Shown: in pieces, positions 17,807-26,523 of the stretch
Layout of the letters: each line of letters begins with the position of its first letter
Position numbering within the stretch: the stretch's first letter is position 1
From: an uncultured Blautia sp.
Lineage (GTDB): Bacteria > Bacillota > Clostridia > Lachnospirales > Lachnospiraceae
DNA: 64,000 bases
Reading direction: 5' to 3'
NCBI GenBank assembly: GCA_934424575.1
Contig: CAKRXU010000007.1
Coordinates: 46,910-110,909 of the forward strand
Notes under the pieces: model-generated
Seen by the model: only the letters and a program-made list of their open reading frames with translations
Told to the model about the DNA's origin: nothing
Database searches by the model: none
Position numbers and translations under genes: made by a program

Positions 17807-18936
17807 AAAATTGGCTTTTTTTGTCGATCTGTAGTCTTTTTGTTTTTTCTTTGTCCGGCTGCAGTTTTACAAGTGTTATCGACAATTTTATGCCTTCTCA
17901 GAATGAATCAATTCAGGACATTGATCCGAACAGTACCCGTGTCTATATGGATGAAATTCAGGGAACCCTCGAGAGTTTTACCGGAAATAAACTTACTCTT
18001 ATCAGTTCTTCCCAAACTTATCTCTTCGATATTTCTCAGGCTACCCTGGAATCTGAGAATGGAATGGTTAAAGGGGATTCCATCAGTGTGATCTATGAAG
18101 GCCAGCTTTCCGGAACCGACACTTCTGCGGTTCGTGCTCTCAAAGTAGTAGATGACTATCATAAACCTGACAGTCTGAAAGAAAAAACTGCTCACGGAAA
18201 GGTGAAGGAAATCACTTCCAATTCTATCACTGTTACCTCAAAAGGCGGCAAAACCGCAACTTATCCCATCACTGGTGCAACACAGTATTATCAGAATGGA
18301 ATTAAAGTTGGAAAATGGGTTTATCTTCATTATAAAGGTGATTTTGAAACACCTGATCCGGATACGCCCACCCGTCTGTATGGTTATCACCTAAAAGTTT
18401 TCAGTGTCTCCGATATTGATCCTCTGGAAGTTCCTGAACCAACTCCTACACCTGTTCCCAAAACGAAAAGCAAGAAGCAAAAACAATTGCGTGCTGTGAT
18501 CCAGAATGTGCAGACCAATATTCTGCAGGTAAGCGTTGAAAATACAACTACTCTCCTGAACCTGGATATGTCCAAGATCCCATGTTATTTCAGCGGAGGA
18601 CTTTCCACTGGTTCTCATGTGACAATCACTTATACCGGTGATTTTGACGGCAGTTCCACTAATGGAATTTCTGTTCTCGGAATTACAGGCGAAGTTCCGG
18701 AAACGCTCAGTGACCACGGAATTTCTTTCACGGTATCCGGAGACATCATTGCTTCTACTTCTGACACGATCACGCTTCTGACTTATGACAATATGTATGT
18801 GACCTGCAATATCGAAAATGCTTCCAATTCTTCTACTGGCGGCCTGCTCAGCGGAAGCTCCGTAAAAGTCACTTTTAATCCGGCCAAGTCTCGTAATTCT
18901 AATATCTATTATGCGCTGAAAGTAGAAGATGCCTGA
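17803..18936 (+). CDS. Lipoprotein with four related beta-rich repeats
   Basis: 377 residues. The signal peptide ends in the lipobox LSGC at about residue 20, so it is anchored outside. The mature part contains four degenerate blocks of about 75 residues, each starting with a GxLxxxxxNxLTLxS-like strand and ending in VxVxYxGD..(A/G)LKV. A Pro/Thr/Lys linker (PEPTPTPVPKTKSKKQK) splits the second and third blocks. No family is recognised. It is co-translated with the acetyltransferase and ends at a strong bidirectional terminator. Confidence 0.75.
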   Translation: MKNWLFLSICSLFVFSLSGCSFTSVIDNFMPSQNESIQDIDPNSTRVYMDEIQGTLESFTGNKLTLISSSQTYLFDISQATLESENGMVKGDSISVIYEGQLSGTDTSAVRALKVVDDYHKPDSLKEKTAHGKVKEITSNSITVTSKGGKTATYPITGATQYYQNGIKVGKWVYLHYKGDFETPDPDTPTRLYGYHLKVFSVSDIDPLEVPEPTPTPVPKTKSKKQKQLRAVIQNVQTNILQVSVENTTTLLNLDMSKIPCYFSGGLSTGSHVTITYTGDFDGSSTNGISVLGITGEVPETLSDHGISFTVSGDIIASTSDTITLLTYDNMYVTCNIENASNSSTGGLLSGSSVKVTFNPAKSRNSNIYYALKVEDA

Positions 18937-18956
18937 TTCATCTTCGTATCTAACTC

Positions 18957-19005
18957 AAAAAGCCATAACTCTCAGGTCTTTCTTTCCTGAGAATTATGGC
19001 TTTTT
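18957..19005. terminator. Bidirectional terminator
   Basis: AGCCATAACTCTCAGG pairs with CCTGAGAATTATGGCT (one G-U) around a 9-base loop, with A runs and T runs on both sides. It ends the lipoprotein gene on the plus strand and the amidohydrolase gene on the minus strand. Confidence 0.9.
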
Positions 19006-19018
19006 AATTTCTTCAATT

Positions 19019-19888
19019 TTAATTTCGTCTGAATTTTTCCCGGATGATCTTCTCACCGTCTTCCAGCCAGTTCTTTACTTCCTGCGAATTCCCCAGAATC
19101 TCCATGAAAGACTGGTATTCCTGGCAGATTCCTTTCCCATGAGGTACACAGTACGCTCCCGCATCGCTGCCGAGGGCGACTTTGGCTTTTTTACGAAAAG
19201 CGATCCTTACCAGTTCCTCTGCCTGATGGATGATCGGAAGCAGGACTTCATCTTCGTACCTTCCACAGCCCAGAAGATTCCTGACTGTGACAAGCGTCGG
19301 AACCCATACGGTATGACTGTCTGCAAGCATGGAAAGCGTCTCTTCATCCATATAGTTGCCATGCTCCAGGCTGTCCACACCTGCCTCGACCGCCGCCTGT
19401 ACACCATAAATCCCATTTGTATGGCTCATCACTGCAAAACCTTCTTCGTGGGCGATATGTACCATTTCCCGGACTTCATTTCTGTCGAGAGGTGTTCCTG
19501 TGACCGTTCCATGATCATTAAAATCCAGAAGCCCTGTCGTCATGATCTTGATAAAATCAGCACCTTCTGCCGCCGCGTCCTGCACTCTCTGGTGAAATTC
19601 CTTCATATTGCTGAAACTCCGTCCGACGATCCTGCCATAATGTCCTTCTTTATGGACAGCAAAAACCGGTGTCCGATAGTCGATCCCGTATTCTCCGGCA
19701 ATCTCAGATGCCCTCTTTGAGACTCCTGCATTATCACCGCCATCCCGGATAAAAGAAACTCCAGCCCTCTGATACGCTTCAAAAAATTCTCTGACCTTCT
19801 CTTCGCAGACAGCATCTCTGTGCCGCGCTACAGCCTCGCGGTAATTGACACCATCCATCAGCATATGTGCATGACATTCACCAAACAT
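19019..19888 (-). CDS. Amidohydrolase-family metal-dependent hydrolase
   Basis: 289 residues. It begins almost at the first metal motif (CHAHM, His6 and His8), then has FIKIMTTG (probable bridging Lys), VMSHTNG and LEHGNYM His positions and the catalytic LGSDAGA. It therefore lacks the N-terminal beta-sandwich half usual in imidazolonepropionase-like enzymes and is shorter than the normal 370-400 residues. Substrate unknown. It follows the AlaX gene by 21 bases on the same strand. Confidence 0.78.
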   Translation of the reverse strand: MFGECHAHMLMDGVNYREAVARHRDAVCEEKVREFFEAYQRAGVSFIRDGGDNAGVSKRASEIAGEYGIDYRTPVFAVHKEGHYGRIVGRSFSNMKEFHQRVQDAAAEGADFIKIMTTGLLDFNDHGTVTGTPLDRNEVREMVHIAHEEGFAVMSHTNGIYGVQAAVEAGVDSLEHGNYMDEETLSMLADSHTVWVPTLVTVRNLLGCGRYEDEVLLPIIHQAEELVRIAFRKKAKVALGSDAGAYCVPHGKGICQEYQSFMEILGNSQEVKNWLEDGEKIIREKFRRN

Positions 19889-19909
19889 TGTCCCGTACCT
19901 CTCCGTCTT

Positions 19910-21061
19910 TTACTGCTGGAAAAAACTGCGGATTTCTCCTTCGGAAGCTTTGACAGAACCCTGCACGAAGAACGGCTTGCCGCCACCGCGTCCGTTGAGG
20001 GCAGCGTTCATTTCTTTTGTGAACTGGCGGAGATCTCCATTCTGCTCTCCCATTGCATATTTATAGCTGCCATCTTCACTCTTTGAAAATACTGCACAGC
20101 AGCCGGAGCATTTCTGCATCACTGCATCTGCCATCCTGCGGACCTGATCTGCTTCCAGTCCGTCATGGAACAGAAGGACACTTCCGGAATCTGCCCATCT
20201 CTCAGCCTCTGTCGCGCAGAGTTCATCTACCATGTGGCTGACTTTTCCTTTGAGGCGGAAGTTTTCGTCCTGAAGACGCGCTACTGCTGCCGCTGTCTCG
20301 CCTGTTTTTGCAGAAAGTTTCATGGAAATCTGATGATTCTGCTCGTTGACCATATTCAGGTAATCCATGACACGTTTTCCGCAGATCATGGTCAGACGGA
20401 TTCCTTCGTGGAAGTTTTCGACGGTAAGAATCTTGACCGCGCCGATCTCGCCTGTGTGGGTAACATGAGTTCCACAGCATGCACAGAGGTCGGAGCCAGG
20501 GAAACGCACGAGGCGTACCTGTCCTGTCAGTTCCTTTTTGCTTCGGTAAGAAAGTTTCTCCAGTTCTTCTTTCGGCGGATAAAAGATCTCTACCGGAGTA
20601 TTTTCCCAGATTTTCTGGTTTGTCTTTGCCTCGATCTCAGCAAGCTGTGCCTCGGCGAGAACGCCGCTCAGATCTACTGTGATCACATCACTGCTCATAT
20701 GGAATCCTACATTATCATATCCGTATGCTTCATGCACCAGACCGCTGACGATATGCTCGCCGGAATGCTGCTGCATCAGGTCAAATCTTCTCTCCCAGTC
20801 GATCTTTCCAGTTACTTCACTTCCGGCCTCCAGAGCCGCCTCTGTATAATGAACGATCTCGCCGTCTTTTTCCTGGACATCTGTCACTGCGATCCCATTC
20901 AGTGTTCCAAGGTCACACGGCTGTCCACCGCCTTCCGGATAAAAAGCGGTCTGATCCAGAACGATCTCATAGCCCTTACCAGCTTCTCTGCACTCGAGAA
21001 CTTTTGCAGTAAATTCTTTCATATATACATCTTCATAATACAGTTTTCTTGTTTCACTCAT
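19910..21061 (-). CDS. Alanyl-tRNA editing protein AlaX-L
   Basis: 383 residues. It hydrolyses mischarged Ser- or Gly-tRNA(Ala). The N-terminal tRNA-binding part has FYPEGGGQP, the editing site has HSGEH (His99, His103) and CACCGTH (zinc Cys plus His199), and the C-terminus has a DHHA1-like domain with NGRGGGKP. This order and length match the long AlaX class and exclude full AlaRS, as the aminoacylation domain is absent. Confidence 0.92.
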   Translation of the reverse strand: MSETRKLYYEDVYMKEFTAKVLECREAGKGYEIVLDQTAFYPEGGGQPCDLGTLNGIAVTDVQEKDGEIVHYTEAALEAGSEVTGKIDWERRFDLMQQHSGEHIVSGLVHEAYGYDNVGFHMSSDVITVDLSGVLAEAQLAEIEAKTNQKIWENTPVEIFYPPKEELEKLSYRSKKELTGQVRLVRFPGSDLCACCGTHVTHTGEIGAVKILTVENFHEGIRLTMICGKRVMDYLNMVNEQNHQISMKLSAKTGETAAAVARLQDENFRLKGKVSHMVDELCATEAERWADSGSVLLFHDGLEADQVRRMADAVMQKCSGCCAVFSKSEDGSYKYAMGEQNGDLRQFTKEMNAALNGRGGGKPFFVQGSVKASEGEIRSFFQQ

Positions 21062-21150
21062 GCTGCCGAACCTTCTTTCTGTAAATTTAAGTCAGTAAAA
21101 AATCTGTTTTTCTGCCCTTTAGTATAGCACAGCTTTGCCTTTCTGAACAG

Positions 21151-21190
21151 AAAAAAGACAGGCGCAGCTAAATGCTTACACCTGCCTGTT
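21151..21190 (-). terminator. Terminator of the fructoside operon
   Basis: ACAGGC and GCCTGT (extended by CAG/CTG) pair around an A/T-rich loop and are followed by CTTTTTT on the minus strand. It is about 165 bases past the GH32 stop. Confidence 0.6.
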
Positions 21191-21331
21191 ACTATTCACT
21201 CCGTTCACAGCAACTTGGTCAAAATGCATTCCAAATCACCTTCGGTGATGGCATTTTGCCCTGTATGTCTCGGGATTTTGCCATTATTCATGGCAAAACA
21301 CCTCGCGGGATACTACCTGTGAACAGTTACG
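21188..21331. repeat. Palindrome-rich extragenic element downstream of GH32
   Basis: About 145 bases bounded by imperfect inverted ends (GTTACTATTCAC and GTGAACAGTTAC, with an inner GTTCACAG/CTGTGAAC pair). Inside are two strong hairpins: ATCACCTTCGGTGAT with a cUUCGg tetraloop and TTTTGCCAT/ATGGCAAAA. This resembles a MITE- or REP-like element; no transposase is inside. Confidence 0.55.
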
Positions 21332-21353
21332 CCTGCCTTCTTTGGAGGTTGTA

Positions 21354-22841
21354 TCAGAAAACAAGGTTATACTTGTCAATACTGATCTCTGCTTTTCCTT
21401 CTGCTGCAAAAGTGATCTGATCTGCTTCCTGCGGAGTAAACAGGACCATTGTAGCAGTCTGGCTTCCATCGTTGATGAAGATCTCAACACTGAATTTGTC
21501 CATGAGGATTCGTAATGTCACTTCTCCATCTACCGGTTTCACCTGAATGTCTCTGGTGTGGAGGATGTCGTAGAGATATCCGCTTCTGCTTCTGTCGATG
21601 TTCAGAACTTCTTTTGCCGGATCATAGGTAATATAAGAAGAATATGTATCGTCTGCTGCAAGCTTGATCGCAAACTTACTGAAATCATCGGTCACTTTGA
21701 GTTTCACGGTCATATCAAGAACGCGGCCTTTGATTCCGTCCAGTGCGGTTTCTTCTGAGATTTCAACGTTGTGGTGCTGAACCAGCTCTCCACGATAGTT
21801 CTCGATCTCTCTTACCGGCTGCTGGATCAGTCTGCCATTGCGGTAGTTGATCTCTCTCGGAACAGTCATCTGTCCGAAGTATTTCGCTCCGTCCGGAACG
21901 AACTTGGAGTTCGGCCATGCCTGCATCCATGCGATCATTACACGGCGACCGTCCGGTGTGAGCATACTCTGTGGAGCATAAAAATCGATTCCGCTGTCGA
22001 GCGGCTGTACATCTTCTCTTACAAATTTGTGTGTTTCTTTGTCGTAGGTTCCTGTCAGGTAGATAACGCTGTGGCCTACGTGGAATTTCAGTCCTTCCGG
22101 AAGCATTGCCATCGGGCTTACTACAAGAACATGTTTGCCGTCAACTTCGTAGAAATCCGGGCATTCCCACATCTTGCCAAGTTTTGCATCGCTGTGGTCA
22201 AGAACAGTGACATATTCCCATTTGAAACCATCCGGGCTTCTGTAAAGGAGGATACGGCTGTTTCCATCGTCTGTCATGTTGGAGATAACAGCATAGAAAT
22301 AGCCATCGTCTTCTTTCCAGATCTTCGGGTCACGGAAATCTACTTTGCTTCCCCCTTCCGGGATATCGTCTCCGGTGATGACCGGGTTGTTCTCGTATTT
22401 CTCATAGTTAACACCATCACCGACAGCCATACACTGTGTCTGATGAGTCGGAAGTTCTCCGTTTGCCATCGGGGTATCGCCTACATATCCAACTCCGGTA
22501 TACATCAGAAGGTGGCGGCCATCTTCCAGTTCCAGAGCACTTCCGGAAAAGCATCCGAAGTTATCATAGGATTCCTCCGGAGTCATGATCAACGGGAGTC
22601 TTTTCCATGTAAGCAGATCTTTACTGGTGACATGTCCCCAGTGCATTGGTCCCCATTCGTTGGAATATGGATGGTACTGATAAAACAGATGATATTCTCC
22701 ATTATAATAAGAAAATCCGTTTGGATCATTGATCCAGCCAGAACCGCCGGTCACATGAAAGGATGGACGTTCTTCCGGAGAAATTTTCTTTAACGCTTCC
22801 TGTTCAAATTCTCTGGCCTTCTGTAATTTCTCACTAATCAT
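21354..22841 (-). CDS. GH32 beta-fructosidase (sucrose / fructooligosaccharide hydrolase)
   Basis: 495 residues without a signal peptide, so cytoplasmic. The five-bladed propeller carries the nucleophile motif WINDPNG (Asp39), the FRDPKIW transition-state Asp near 168 and the acid/base WECPDFY near 228. A C-terminal beta-sandwich ends with FSVEIFINDG. Since the locus has an ABC importer and no PTS, the substrate is probably unphosphorylated sucrose or short fructans. No fructokinase is in the window. Confidence 0.93.
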   Translation of the reverse strand: MISEKLQKAREFEQEALKKISPEERPSFHVTGGSGWINDPNGFSYYNGEYHLFYQYHPYSNEWGPMHWGHVTSKDLLTWKRLPLIMTPEESYDNFGCFSGSALELEDGRHLLMYTGVGYVGDTPMANGELPTHQTQCMAVGDGVNYEKYENNPVITGDDIPEGGSKVDFRDPKIWKEDDGYFYAVISNMTDDGNSRILLYRSPDGFKWEYVTVLDHSDAKLGKMWECPDFYEVDGKHVLVVSPMAMLPEGLKFHVGHSVIYLTGTYDKETHKFVREDVQPLDSGIDFYAPQSMLTPDGRRVMIAWMQAWPNSKFVPDGAKYFGQMTVPREINYRNGRLIQQPVREIENYRGELVQHHNVEISEETALDGIKGRVLDMTVKLKVTDDFSKFAIKLAADDTYSSYITYDPAKEVLNIDRSRSGYLYDILHTRDIQVKPVDGEVTLRILMDKFSVEIFINDGSQTATMVLFTPQEADQITFAAEGKAEISIDKYNLVF

Positions 22842-22868
22842 ACATTCGTTCTCCCTATGGTAGTATTT

Positions 22869-22901
22869 GATGCCAGGACCAGAAATTCTGACCCTGACAT
22901 C
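22869..22901. other. Inverted repeat between permease and GH32 genes
   Basis: A 33-base imperfect palindrome (GATG-CAGG-CAGAA arms) lies in the 93-base gap before the GH32 start. It could be an mRNA processing or stability hairpin inside the operon. Confidence 0.5.
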
Positions 22902-22934
22902 ATTGTTTTTTGCTCTAAATTTCCTGTTTTAAGG

Positions 22935-23783
22935 TTAACCTTTGATACCAGAAGATGCAATACCTTCTACATAGTATTTCTGCATGAAGATGAACATGAT
23001 GATCATCGGGATCGCGGAAACAACCAGGGCAGCCATGATCGCGCTGTAGTGAACCGGTTTGGTTCCGAAGAAGGACTGTACAGCAAGCTGGATCGTACGT
23101 TTGTCCTCACCTGTCATAACGAGGAATGGCCACATGAAGTCGTTCCAGTGTGATACGAAGTCAAGGATAAATACAGTTGCATAAACAGTTTTGGAGATTG
23201 GCATTACAATCTGGAAAAAGGTTCTGACCGGGCTGCATCCGTCGATCGCAGCAGCTTCGATCAGGTCGTCCGGTACGTCACAGAAGAACTGCCGGAACAT
23301 GTAAATTGAGAAACACTTCGCTATGAAAGGAACAACAAGTGCAGCCAGTGTGTTTACCCAGCCGAGCTGTGACATTTCGATGTACAGCGGCAGCATGATC
23401 GCTTCCATAGGAAGTACCATCAATGCGATAACCAGGTTCAGGATTGCCTGTTTTCCTTTGAATTCAAATTTAGCAAGTGCATAACCGCACATGGAGTTTA
23501 CGAGCAGATCGAAAACAAGGATCAGTGCGATATACAATAAAGTGTTCTTGAATACCTGCGGAAGATTCAGTCTGGAAAATACTTCTGCGTAGTTGTCCAG
23601 AGAAGCCTGTACCGGCAGGAAGGTTGTCAGTGAAGACATGTTTGAAAAGATCTTTGCTTCCGGTTTGAGTGATGCGGAGATCATCCAGATCAGAGGTGAT
23701 ACAAAGATGATTCCAATTATGATATTTGCAAAGTAAAACATGAATTTACCAAATTTTGCAGAAAATTTCATTGATTTTGTCAT
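22935..23783 (-). CDS. Carbohydrate ABC transporter permease (MalG-type)
   Basis: 282 residues with six membrane helices. The ABC-docking EAA loop reads EAAAIDGCSPVRTFFQIVMP near residues 185-205. It forms the channel with the MalF-type protein encoded just upstream (17-base gap). No ATPase gene is in the cluster, so a shared MsmK-like ATPase elsewhere is probable. Confidence 0.93.
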   Translation of the reverse strand: MTKSMKFSAKFGKFMFYFANIIIGIIFVSPLIWMISASLKPEAKIFSNMSSLTTFLPVQASLDNYAEVFSRLNLPQVFKNTLLYIALILVFDLLVNSMCGYALAKFEFKGKQAILNLVIALMVLPMEAIMLPLYIEMSQLGWVNTLAALVVPFIAKCFSIYMFRQFFCDVPDDLIEAAAIDGCSPVRTFFQIVMPISKTVYATVFILDFVSHWNDFMWPFLVMTGEDKRTIQLAVQSFFGTKPVHYSAIMAALVVSAIPMIIMFIFMQKYYVEGIASSGIKG

Positions 23784-23800
23784 ATTCGTATCCTCCTTTC

Positions 23801-24700
23801 TTAATCAGTAGCCGCTGTAACTTTCTTCATTGCCATGGACATGCAGACTACAATTACAAAGAATACAGTCGCGATGGAGCAGGCATAACCGAAGTTACCT
23901 TTCTGGAAGCCCTGGTCATAAATGTAGTAAACCAGTGTTTTTGTTGAGTTTTTCGGACCACCTTTGGTCATGATGTATGGCTGTGTGAAAAGTTTCATAG
24001 CCTGGATCATGGTGATCATGATAACGTATTTGATTGTTCCTTTCAGTCCAGGAAGTGTGATGTAAAGGAACTGTTTGAACTTGGTAGCACCATCTACGGA
24101 TGCTGCTTCGTACTGATCTCTCGGGATTCCCTGGAGACCTGCCAGGAAGATCATCATCTGATAACCAGCGCCCTGCCATGCGGACATGAAGATGATGGAG
24201 TTCATAGCTGTGCTTGCGTCACTCAGGAACTTGATCGGGCTCATTCCCAGAGATACCAGGATGGAGTTGATCAGACCTGTGTTCGGGTTTGCATTGTAAA
24301 GTACGGACCACAGTACAGAGATAACTACCATAGAAGTAAGCTGCGGTGCAAAGTACATGGTACGGAAAACAGCTACTCCGCGAAATTTCTTGGAAACCAG
24401 AAGTGCAAGTCCAAGTGCAAGTGCACACTGAACCGGAACTACGATAACCGTAAAGTATACTGTGTTCTTCAATGCTGCCCAGAAGTTCTTGTCAGCGAAA
24501 AGTTTCTTATAGTTATCAAATGCGATGAATGTTGTAGCATCTGGTCTCATGATCTGATATTTGAATCCTGAGAAGTAAACCGTATAGATCATCGGTACTA
24601 CAAGAAATCCGATCAGAAGAATCACTGCCGGTGCAACGAAGATATATGCCGCGATTCTCTCGTCGCGTTTACGTCCGGTAAGTTTCTTTGACTTATTCAT
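23801..24700 (-). CDS. Carbohydrate ABC transporter permease (MalF-type)
   Basis: 299 residues with six membrane helices and EAA loop YEAASVDGATKFKQFLYITLP near residues 195-215. It is the partner of the MalG-type permease and follows the binding-protein gene by 99 bases, with a strong hairpin between them. The basic N-terminus (NKSKKLTGRKRDER) gives the cytoplasmic start. Confidence 0.93.
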   Translation of the reverse strand: MNKSKKLTGRKRDERIAAYIFVAPAVILLIGFLVVPMIYTVYFSGFKYQIMRPDATTFIAFDNYKKLFADKNFWAALKNTVYFTVIVVPVQCALALGLALLVSKKFRGVAVFRTMYFAPQLTSMVVISVLWSVLYNANPNTGLINSILVSLGMSPIKFLSDASTAMNSIIFMSAWQGAGYQMMIFLAGLQGIPRDQYEAASVDGATKFKQFLYITLPGLKGTIKYVIMITMIQAMKLFTQPYIMTKGGPKNSTKTLVYYIYDQGFQKGNFGYACSIATVFFVIVVCMSMAMKKVTAATD

Positions 24701-24749
24701 AACCTTTCCCCCTTGTCAGAATAAAATCTCATTACATTTTTACATAGAT

Positions 24750-24778
24750 ACAGCCGCACCGCAGAGCGATGCGGCTGC
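24750..24778 (-). other. Intercistronic hairpin after the binding-protein gene
   Basis: CAGCCGCA and TGCGGCTG form a strong stem (extended by CC/GG-type pairs) between binding protein and first permease, with no U run. Such hairpins commonly raise the level of the upstream binding protein relative to the permeases. Confidence 0.65.
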
Positions 24779-24799
24779 ATCAGACATATTTCGTGTTAA

Positions 24800-26113
24800 T
24801 TATTCAGCGTAGTATGTTTCGTAGTCCTCTGTGAATGTATCAGCAACTGTATCCAGTTCATCCTGAATGTAGTCGTTGTCAACTTCACCGGCACTGGAAG
24901 CGTCAGAGAAGATGTTTGTCATAGCTTCTGCATATGCTGCGGAGAATGTAGCATAGGAAGGAGTTCTAGGACGCGGAACCGCTGTGTTCTCAAGCTGCTC
25001 TTTGAAGAGGGCACGTGCTCCTTCTTTGTAGTCTGCCATTGCGTCTGTGTCATAAGCAGAGATACGTGTTGCCGGTTTTGCAATTGCTGCTGCGTATGTA
25101 GCAACGTTGTCTGTGTTCATCAGCCATGCCAGGAATTCACCTGCTGCATCTGCGTTCTCACAGTCTTTGGAGATTGCTGCTGACCAGTCACCACATGGGG
25201 AAACTGCTTTCTTAGTATCATCGTTTACTGGATAGTAAGTTACTCCCCAGTCGAAGTCTGCACTCTTCTCAAGAGTTGCAACATCCCATGATCCACCGAT
25301 CATTGTAGCGCATGCACCGTTGAGGAATTCATCTGTGATAGGTTCGATGTTTGCATATCCTTTAGCGATCAGATCTGCAAGCCATGCTGTTGTGCTTACT
25401 GCTTCTTCGCTGTTTACATATCCGTCTGCTTCTTTACCGTCTTCGCTGATGTAATCCTTGCCAGCGGACAGGTACATTGGCTCAAGTGCATATGGAAGTC
25501 CTTCGCCGTGGTCCATGATGATGTGTGTTCCTACATAATCATCTGTGGTACATTTCTCTGCGATCTCTGCAACCTCAGACCATGTAAGCGGGTTCTCAAG
25601 AGTACGGGAATCAAGATCATCTGTGTCTACGCCGCATTCTTTGAGGTAGTCTTTGTTGTAGTAGAATGCTACGGAAGATTCTGTTGCACCAACTGCATAT
25701 AATTTTCCATCATATGTGTTCTGTGTCATTGCAGAATTTACGAAGTCTGCTTTGTCATCATCTGTGAAATAGTCATCAAGCGGAACTGTGATTCCATTAG
25801 CTGCATAATAGGAAACCTGCGGTCCGTCTACATAGAAGATATCCGGAAGGTCATTGGATGTAACTGCTGTAGCGATCTTGTTGTCGTAAGCGTAAGAGTC
25901 TGAACGGTCGATTGCTTCACGGCTTACCTGAATATCAGGATGCTCTGCATTCCATGCATCAAGTTTCTCTACCCACCATGCTTCGATTTCTTCTGTATCT
26001 GTCGGGCTCCAGATTGTGATGTTTGTCACATCATCTGCGAATACCGGTACAGTTGTTGCTGCTCCTGAAACTGCAAGTGCTGCTGCCATTGCCAGACTAA
26101 TGGTTTTTTTCAT
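24800..26113 (-). CDS. Extracellular sugar-binding protein of the ABC importer
   Basis: 437 residues of the family 1 solute-binding type, with a signal peptide ending VPVFA-DD. No Cys is present near the cleavage site, so it lacks a lipobox, which is uncommon for a binding protein in a monoderm. The mature part (NITIWSPTDTEEIEAWW ... GACATMIGGSWDVATLE) is typical for oligosaccharide binding. It is first in the operon and sits behind a strong promoter with two operators. Confidence 0.9.
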   Translation of the reverse strand: MKKTISLAMAAALAVSGAATTVPVFADDVTNITIWSPTDTEEIEAWWVEKLDAWNAEHPDIQVSREAIDRSDSYAYDNKIATAVTSNDLPDIFYVDGPQVSYYAANGITVPLDDYFTDDDKADFVNSAMTQNTYDGKLYAVGATESSVAFYYNKDYLKECGVDTDDLDSRTLENPLTWSEVAEIAEKCTTDDYVGTHIIMDHGEGLPYALEPMYLSAGKDYISEDGKEADGYVNSEEAVSTTAWLADLIAKGYANIEPITDEFLNGACATMIGGSWDVATLEKSADFDWGVTYYPVNDDTKKAVSPCGDWSAAISKDCENADAAGEFLAWLMNTDNVATYAAAIAKPATRISAYDTDAMADYKEGARALFKEQLENTAVPRPRTPSYATFSAAYAEAMTNIFSDASSAGEVDNDYIQDELDTVADTFTEDYETYYAE

Positions 26114-26163
26114 TTCTTAATCCTCCTTTAATGTTTATTTCCACCGCGCGAAAGGAAATATTG

Positions 26164-26177
26164 TAGAACCCGTTCCA
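26164..26177 (-). promoter_or_regulatory. LacI-type operator, proximal copy
   Basis: The 14-base palindrome TGGAACGGGTTCTA on the minus strand lies in the leader of the binding-protein gene. It shares the TGGAACGG core with the copy centred 61 bases upstream. Confidence 0.6.
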
Positions 26178-26224
26178 CATTCCCGAACAGCCGATTCGAT
26201 TTATTTGATTCGAGAAGGTCTGTG

Positions 26225-26238
26225 TGGAAGCCGTTCCA
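26225..26238 (-). promoter_or_regulatory. LacI-type operator at the transcription start
   Basis: TGGAACGGCTTCCA on the minus strand starts about 12 bases past the -10 box, so a bound repressor would block initiation. The regulator is probably the LacI protein encoded next door. Confidence 0.65.
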
Positions 26239-26250
26239 TATCGTGTCTTT

Positions 26251-26279
26251 ATCATAGTTCCAGAAAGCAGATTTGTCAA
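26251..26279 (-). promoter_or_regulatory. Promoter of the fructoside uptake operon
   Basis: Perfect TTGACA (26274-26279), a 17-base spacer and TATGAT (26251-26256) on the minus strand. Confidence 0.85.
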
Positions 26280-26402
26280 CAGGATTTGACCAAAAACTCG
26301 CTTCGGAGCACAATTCCGTGCATTTTTATAATTTTTGCTATTCGTTTTTGTGCATATTGTACATTAGCATCTGTTATTTTTTTAACGTACATCCTTTCAA
26401 AT

Positions 26403-26442
26403 ATAAAAAACATGCAAAGCCGGGAAACAGCTTTGCATGTTC
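26403..26442 (-). terminator. Terminator of the lacI-type gene
   Basis: AACATGCAAAGC and GCTTTGCATGTT form a perfect 12-bp stem followed by TTTTTTAT on the minus strand. The stretch 26280-26402 shows no gene. Confidence 0.85.
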
Positions 26443-26523
26443 TGAGATATTTTCTAAATATTCGTATAATTATGTATTGATTTTATGTTCTAGTTGATAT
26501 TTTCTGTTTTTATTATTATTTTT

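Noticed and set aside
19019..19888. Amidohydrolase as a truncated pseudogene
   Set aside because: It lacks the N-terminal beta-sandwich half, but all metal-site motifs are present and the frame is intact, so I kept it as a gene.
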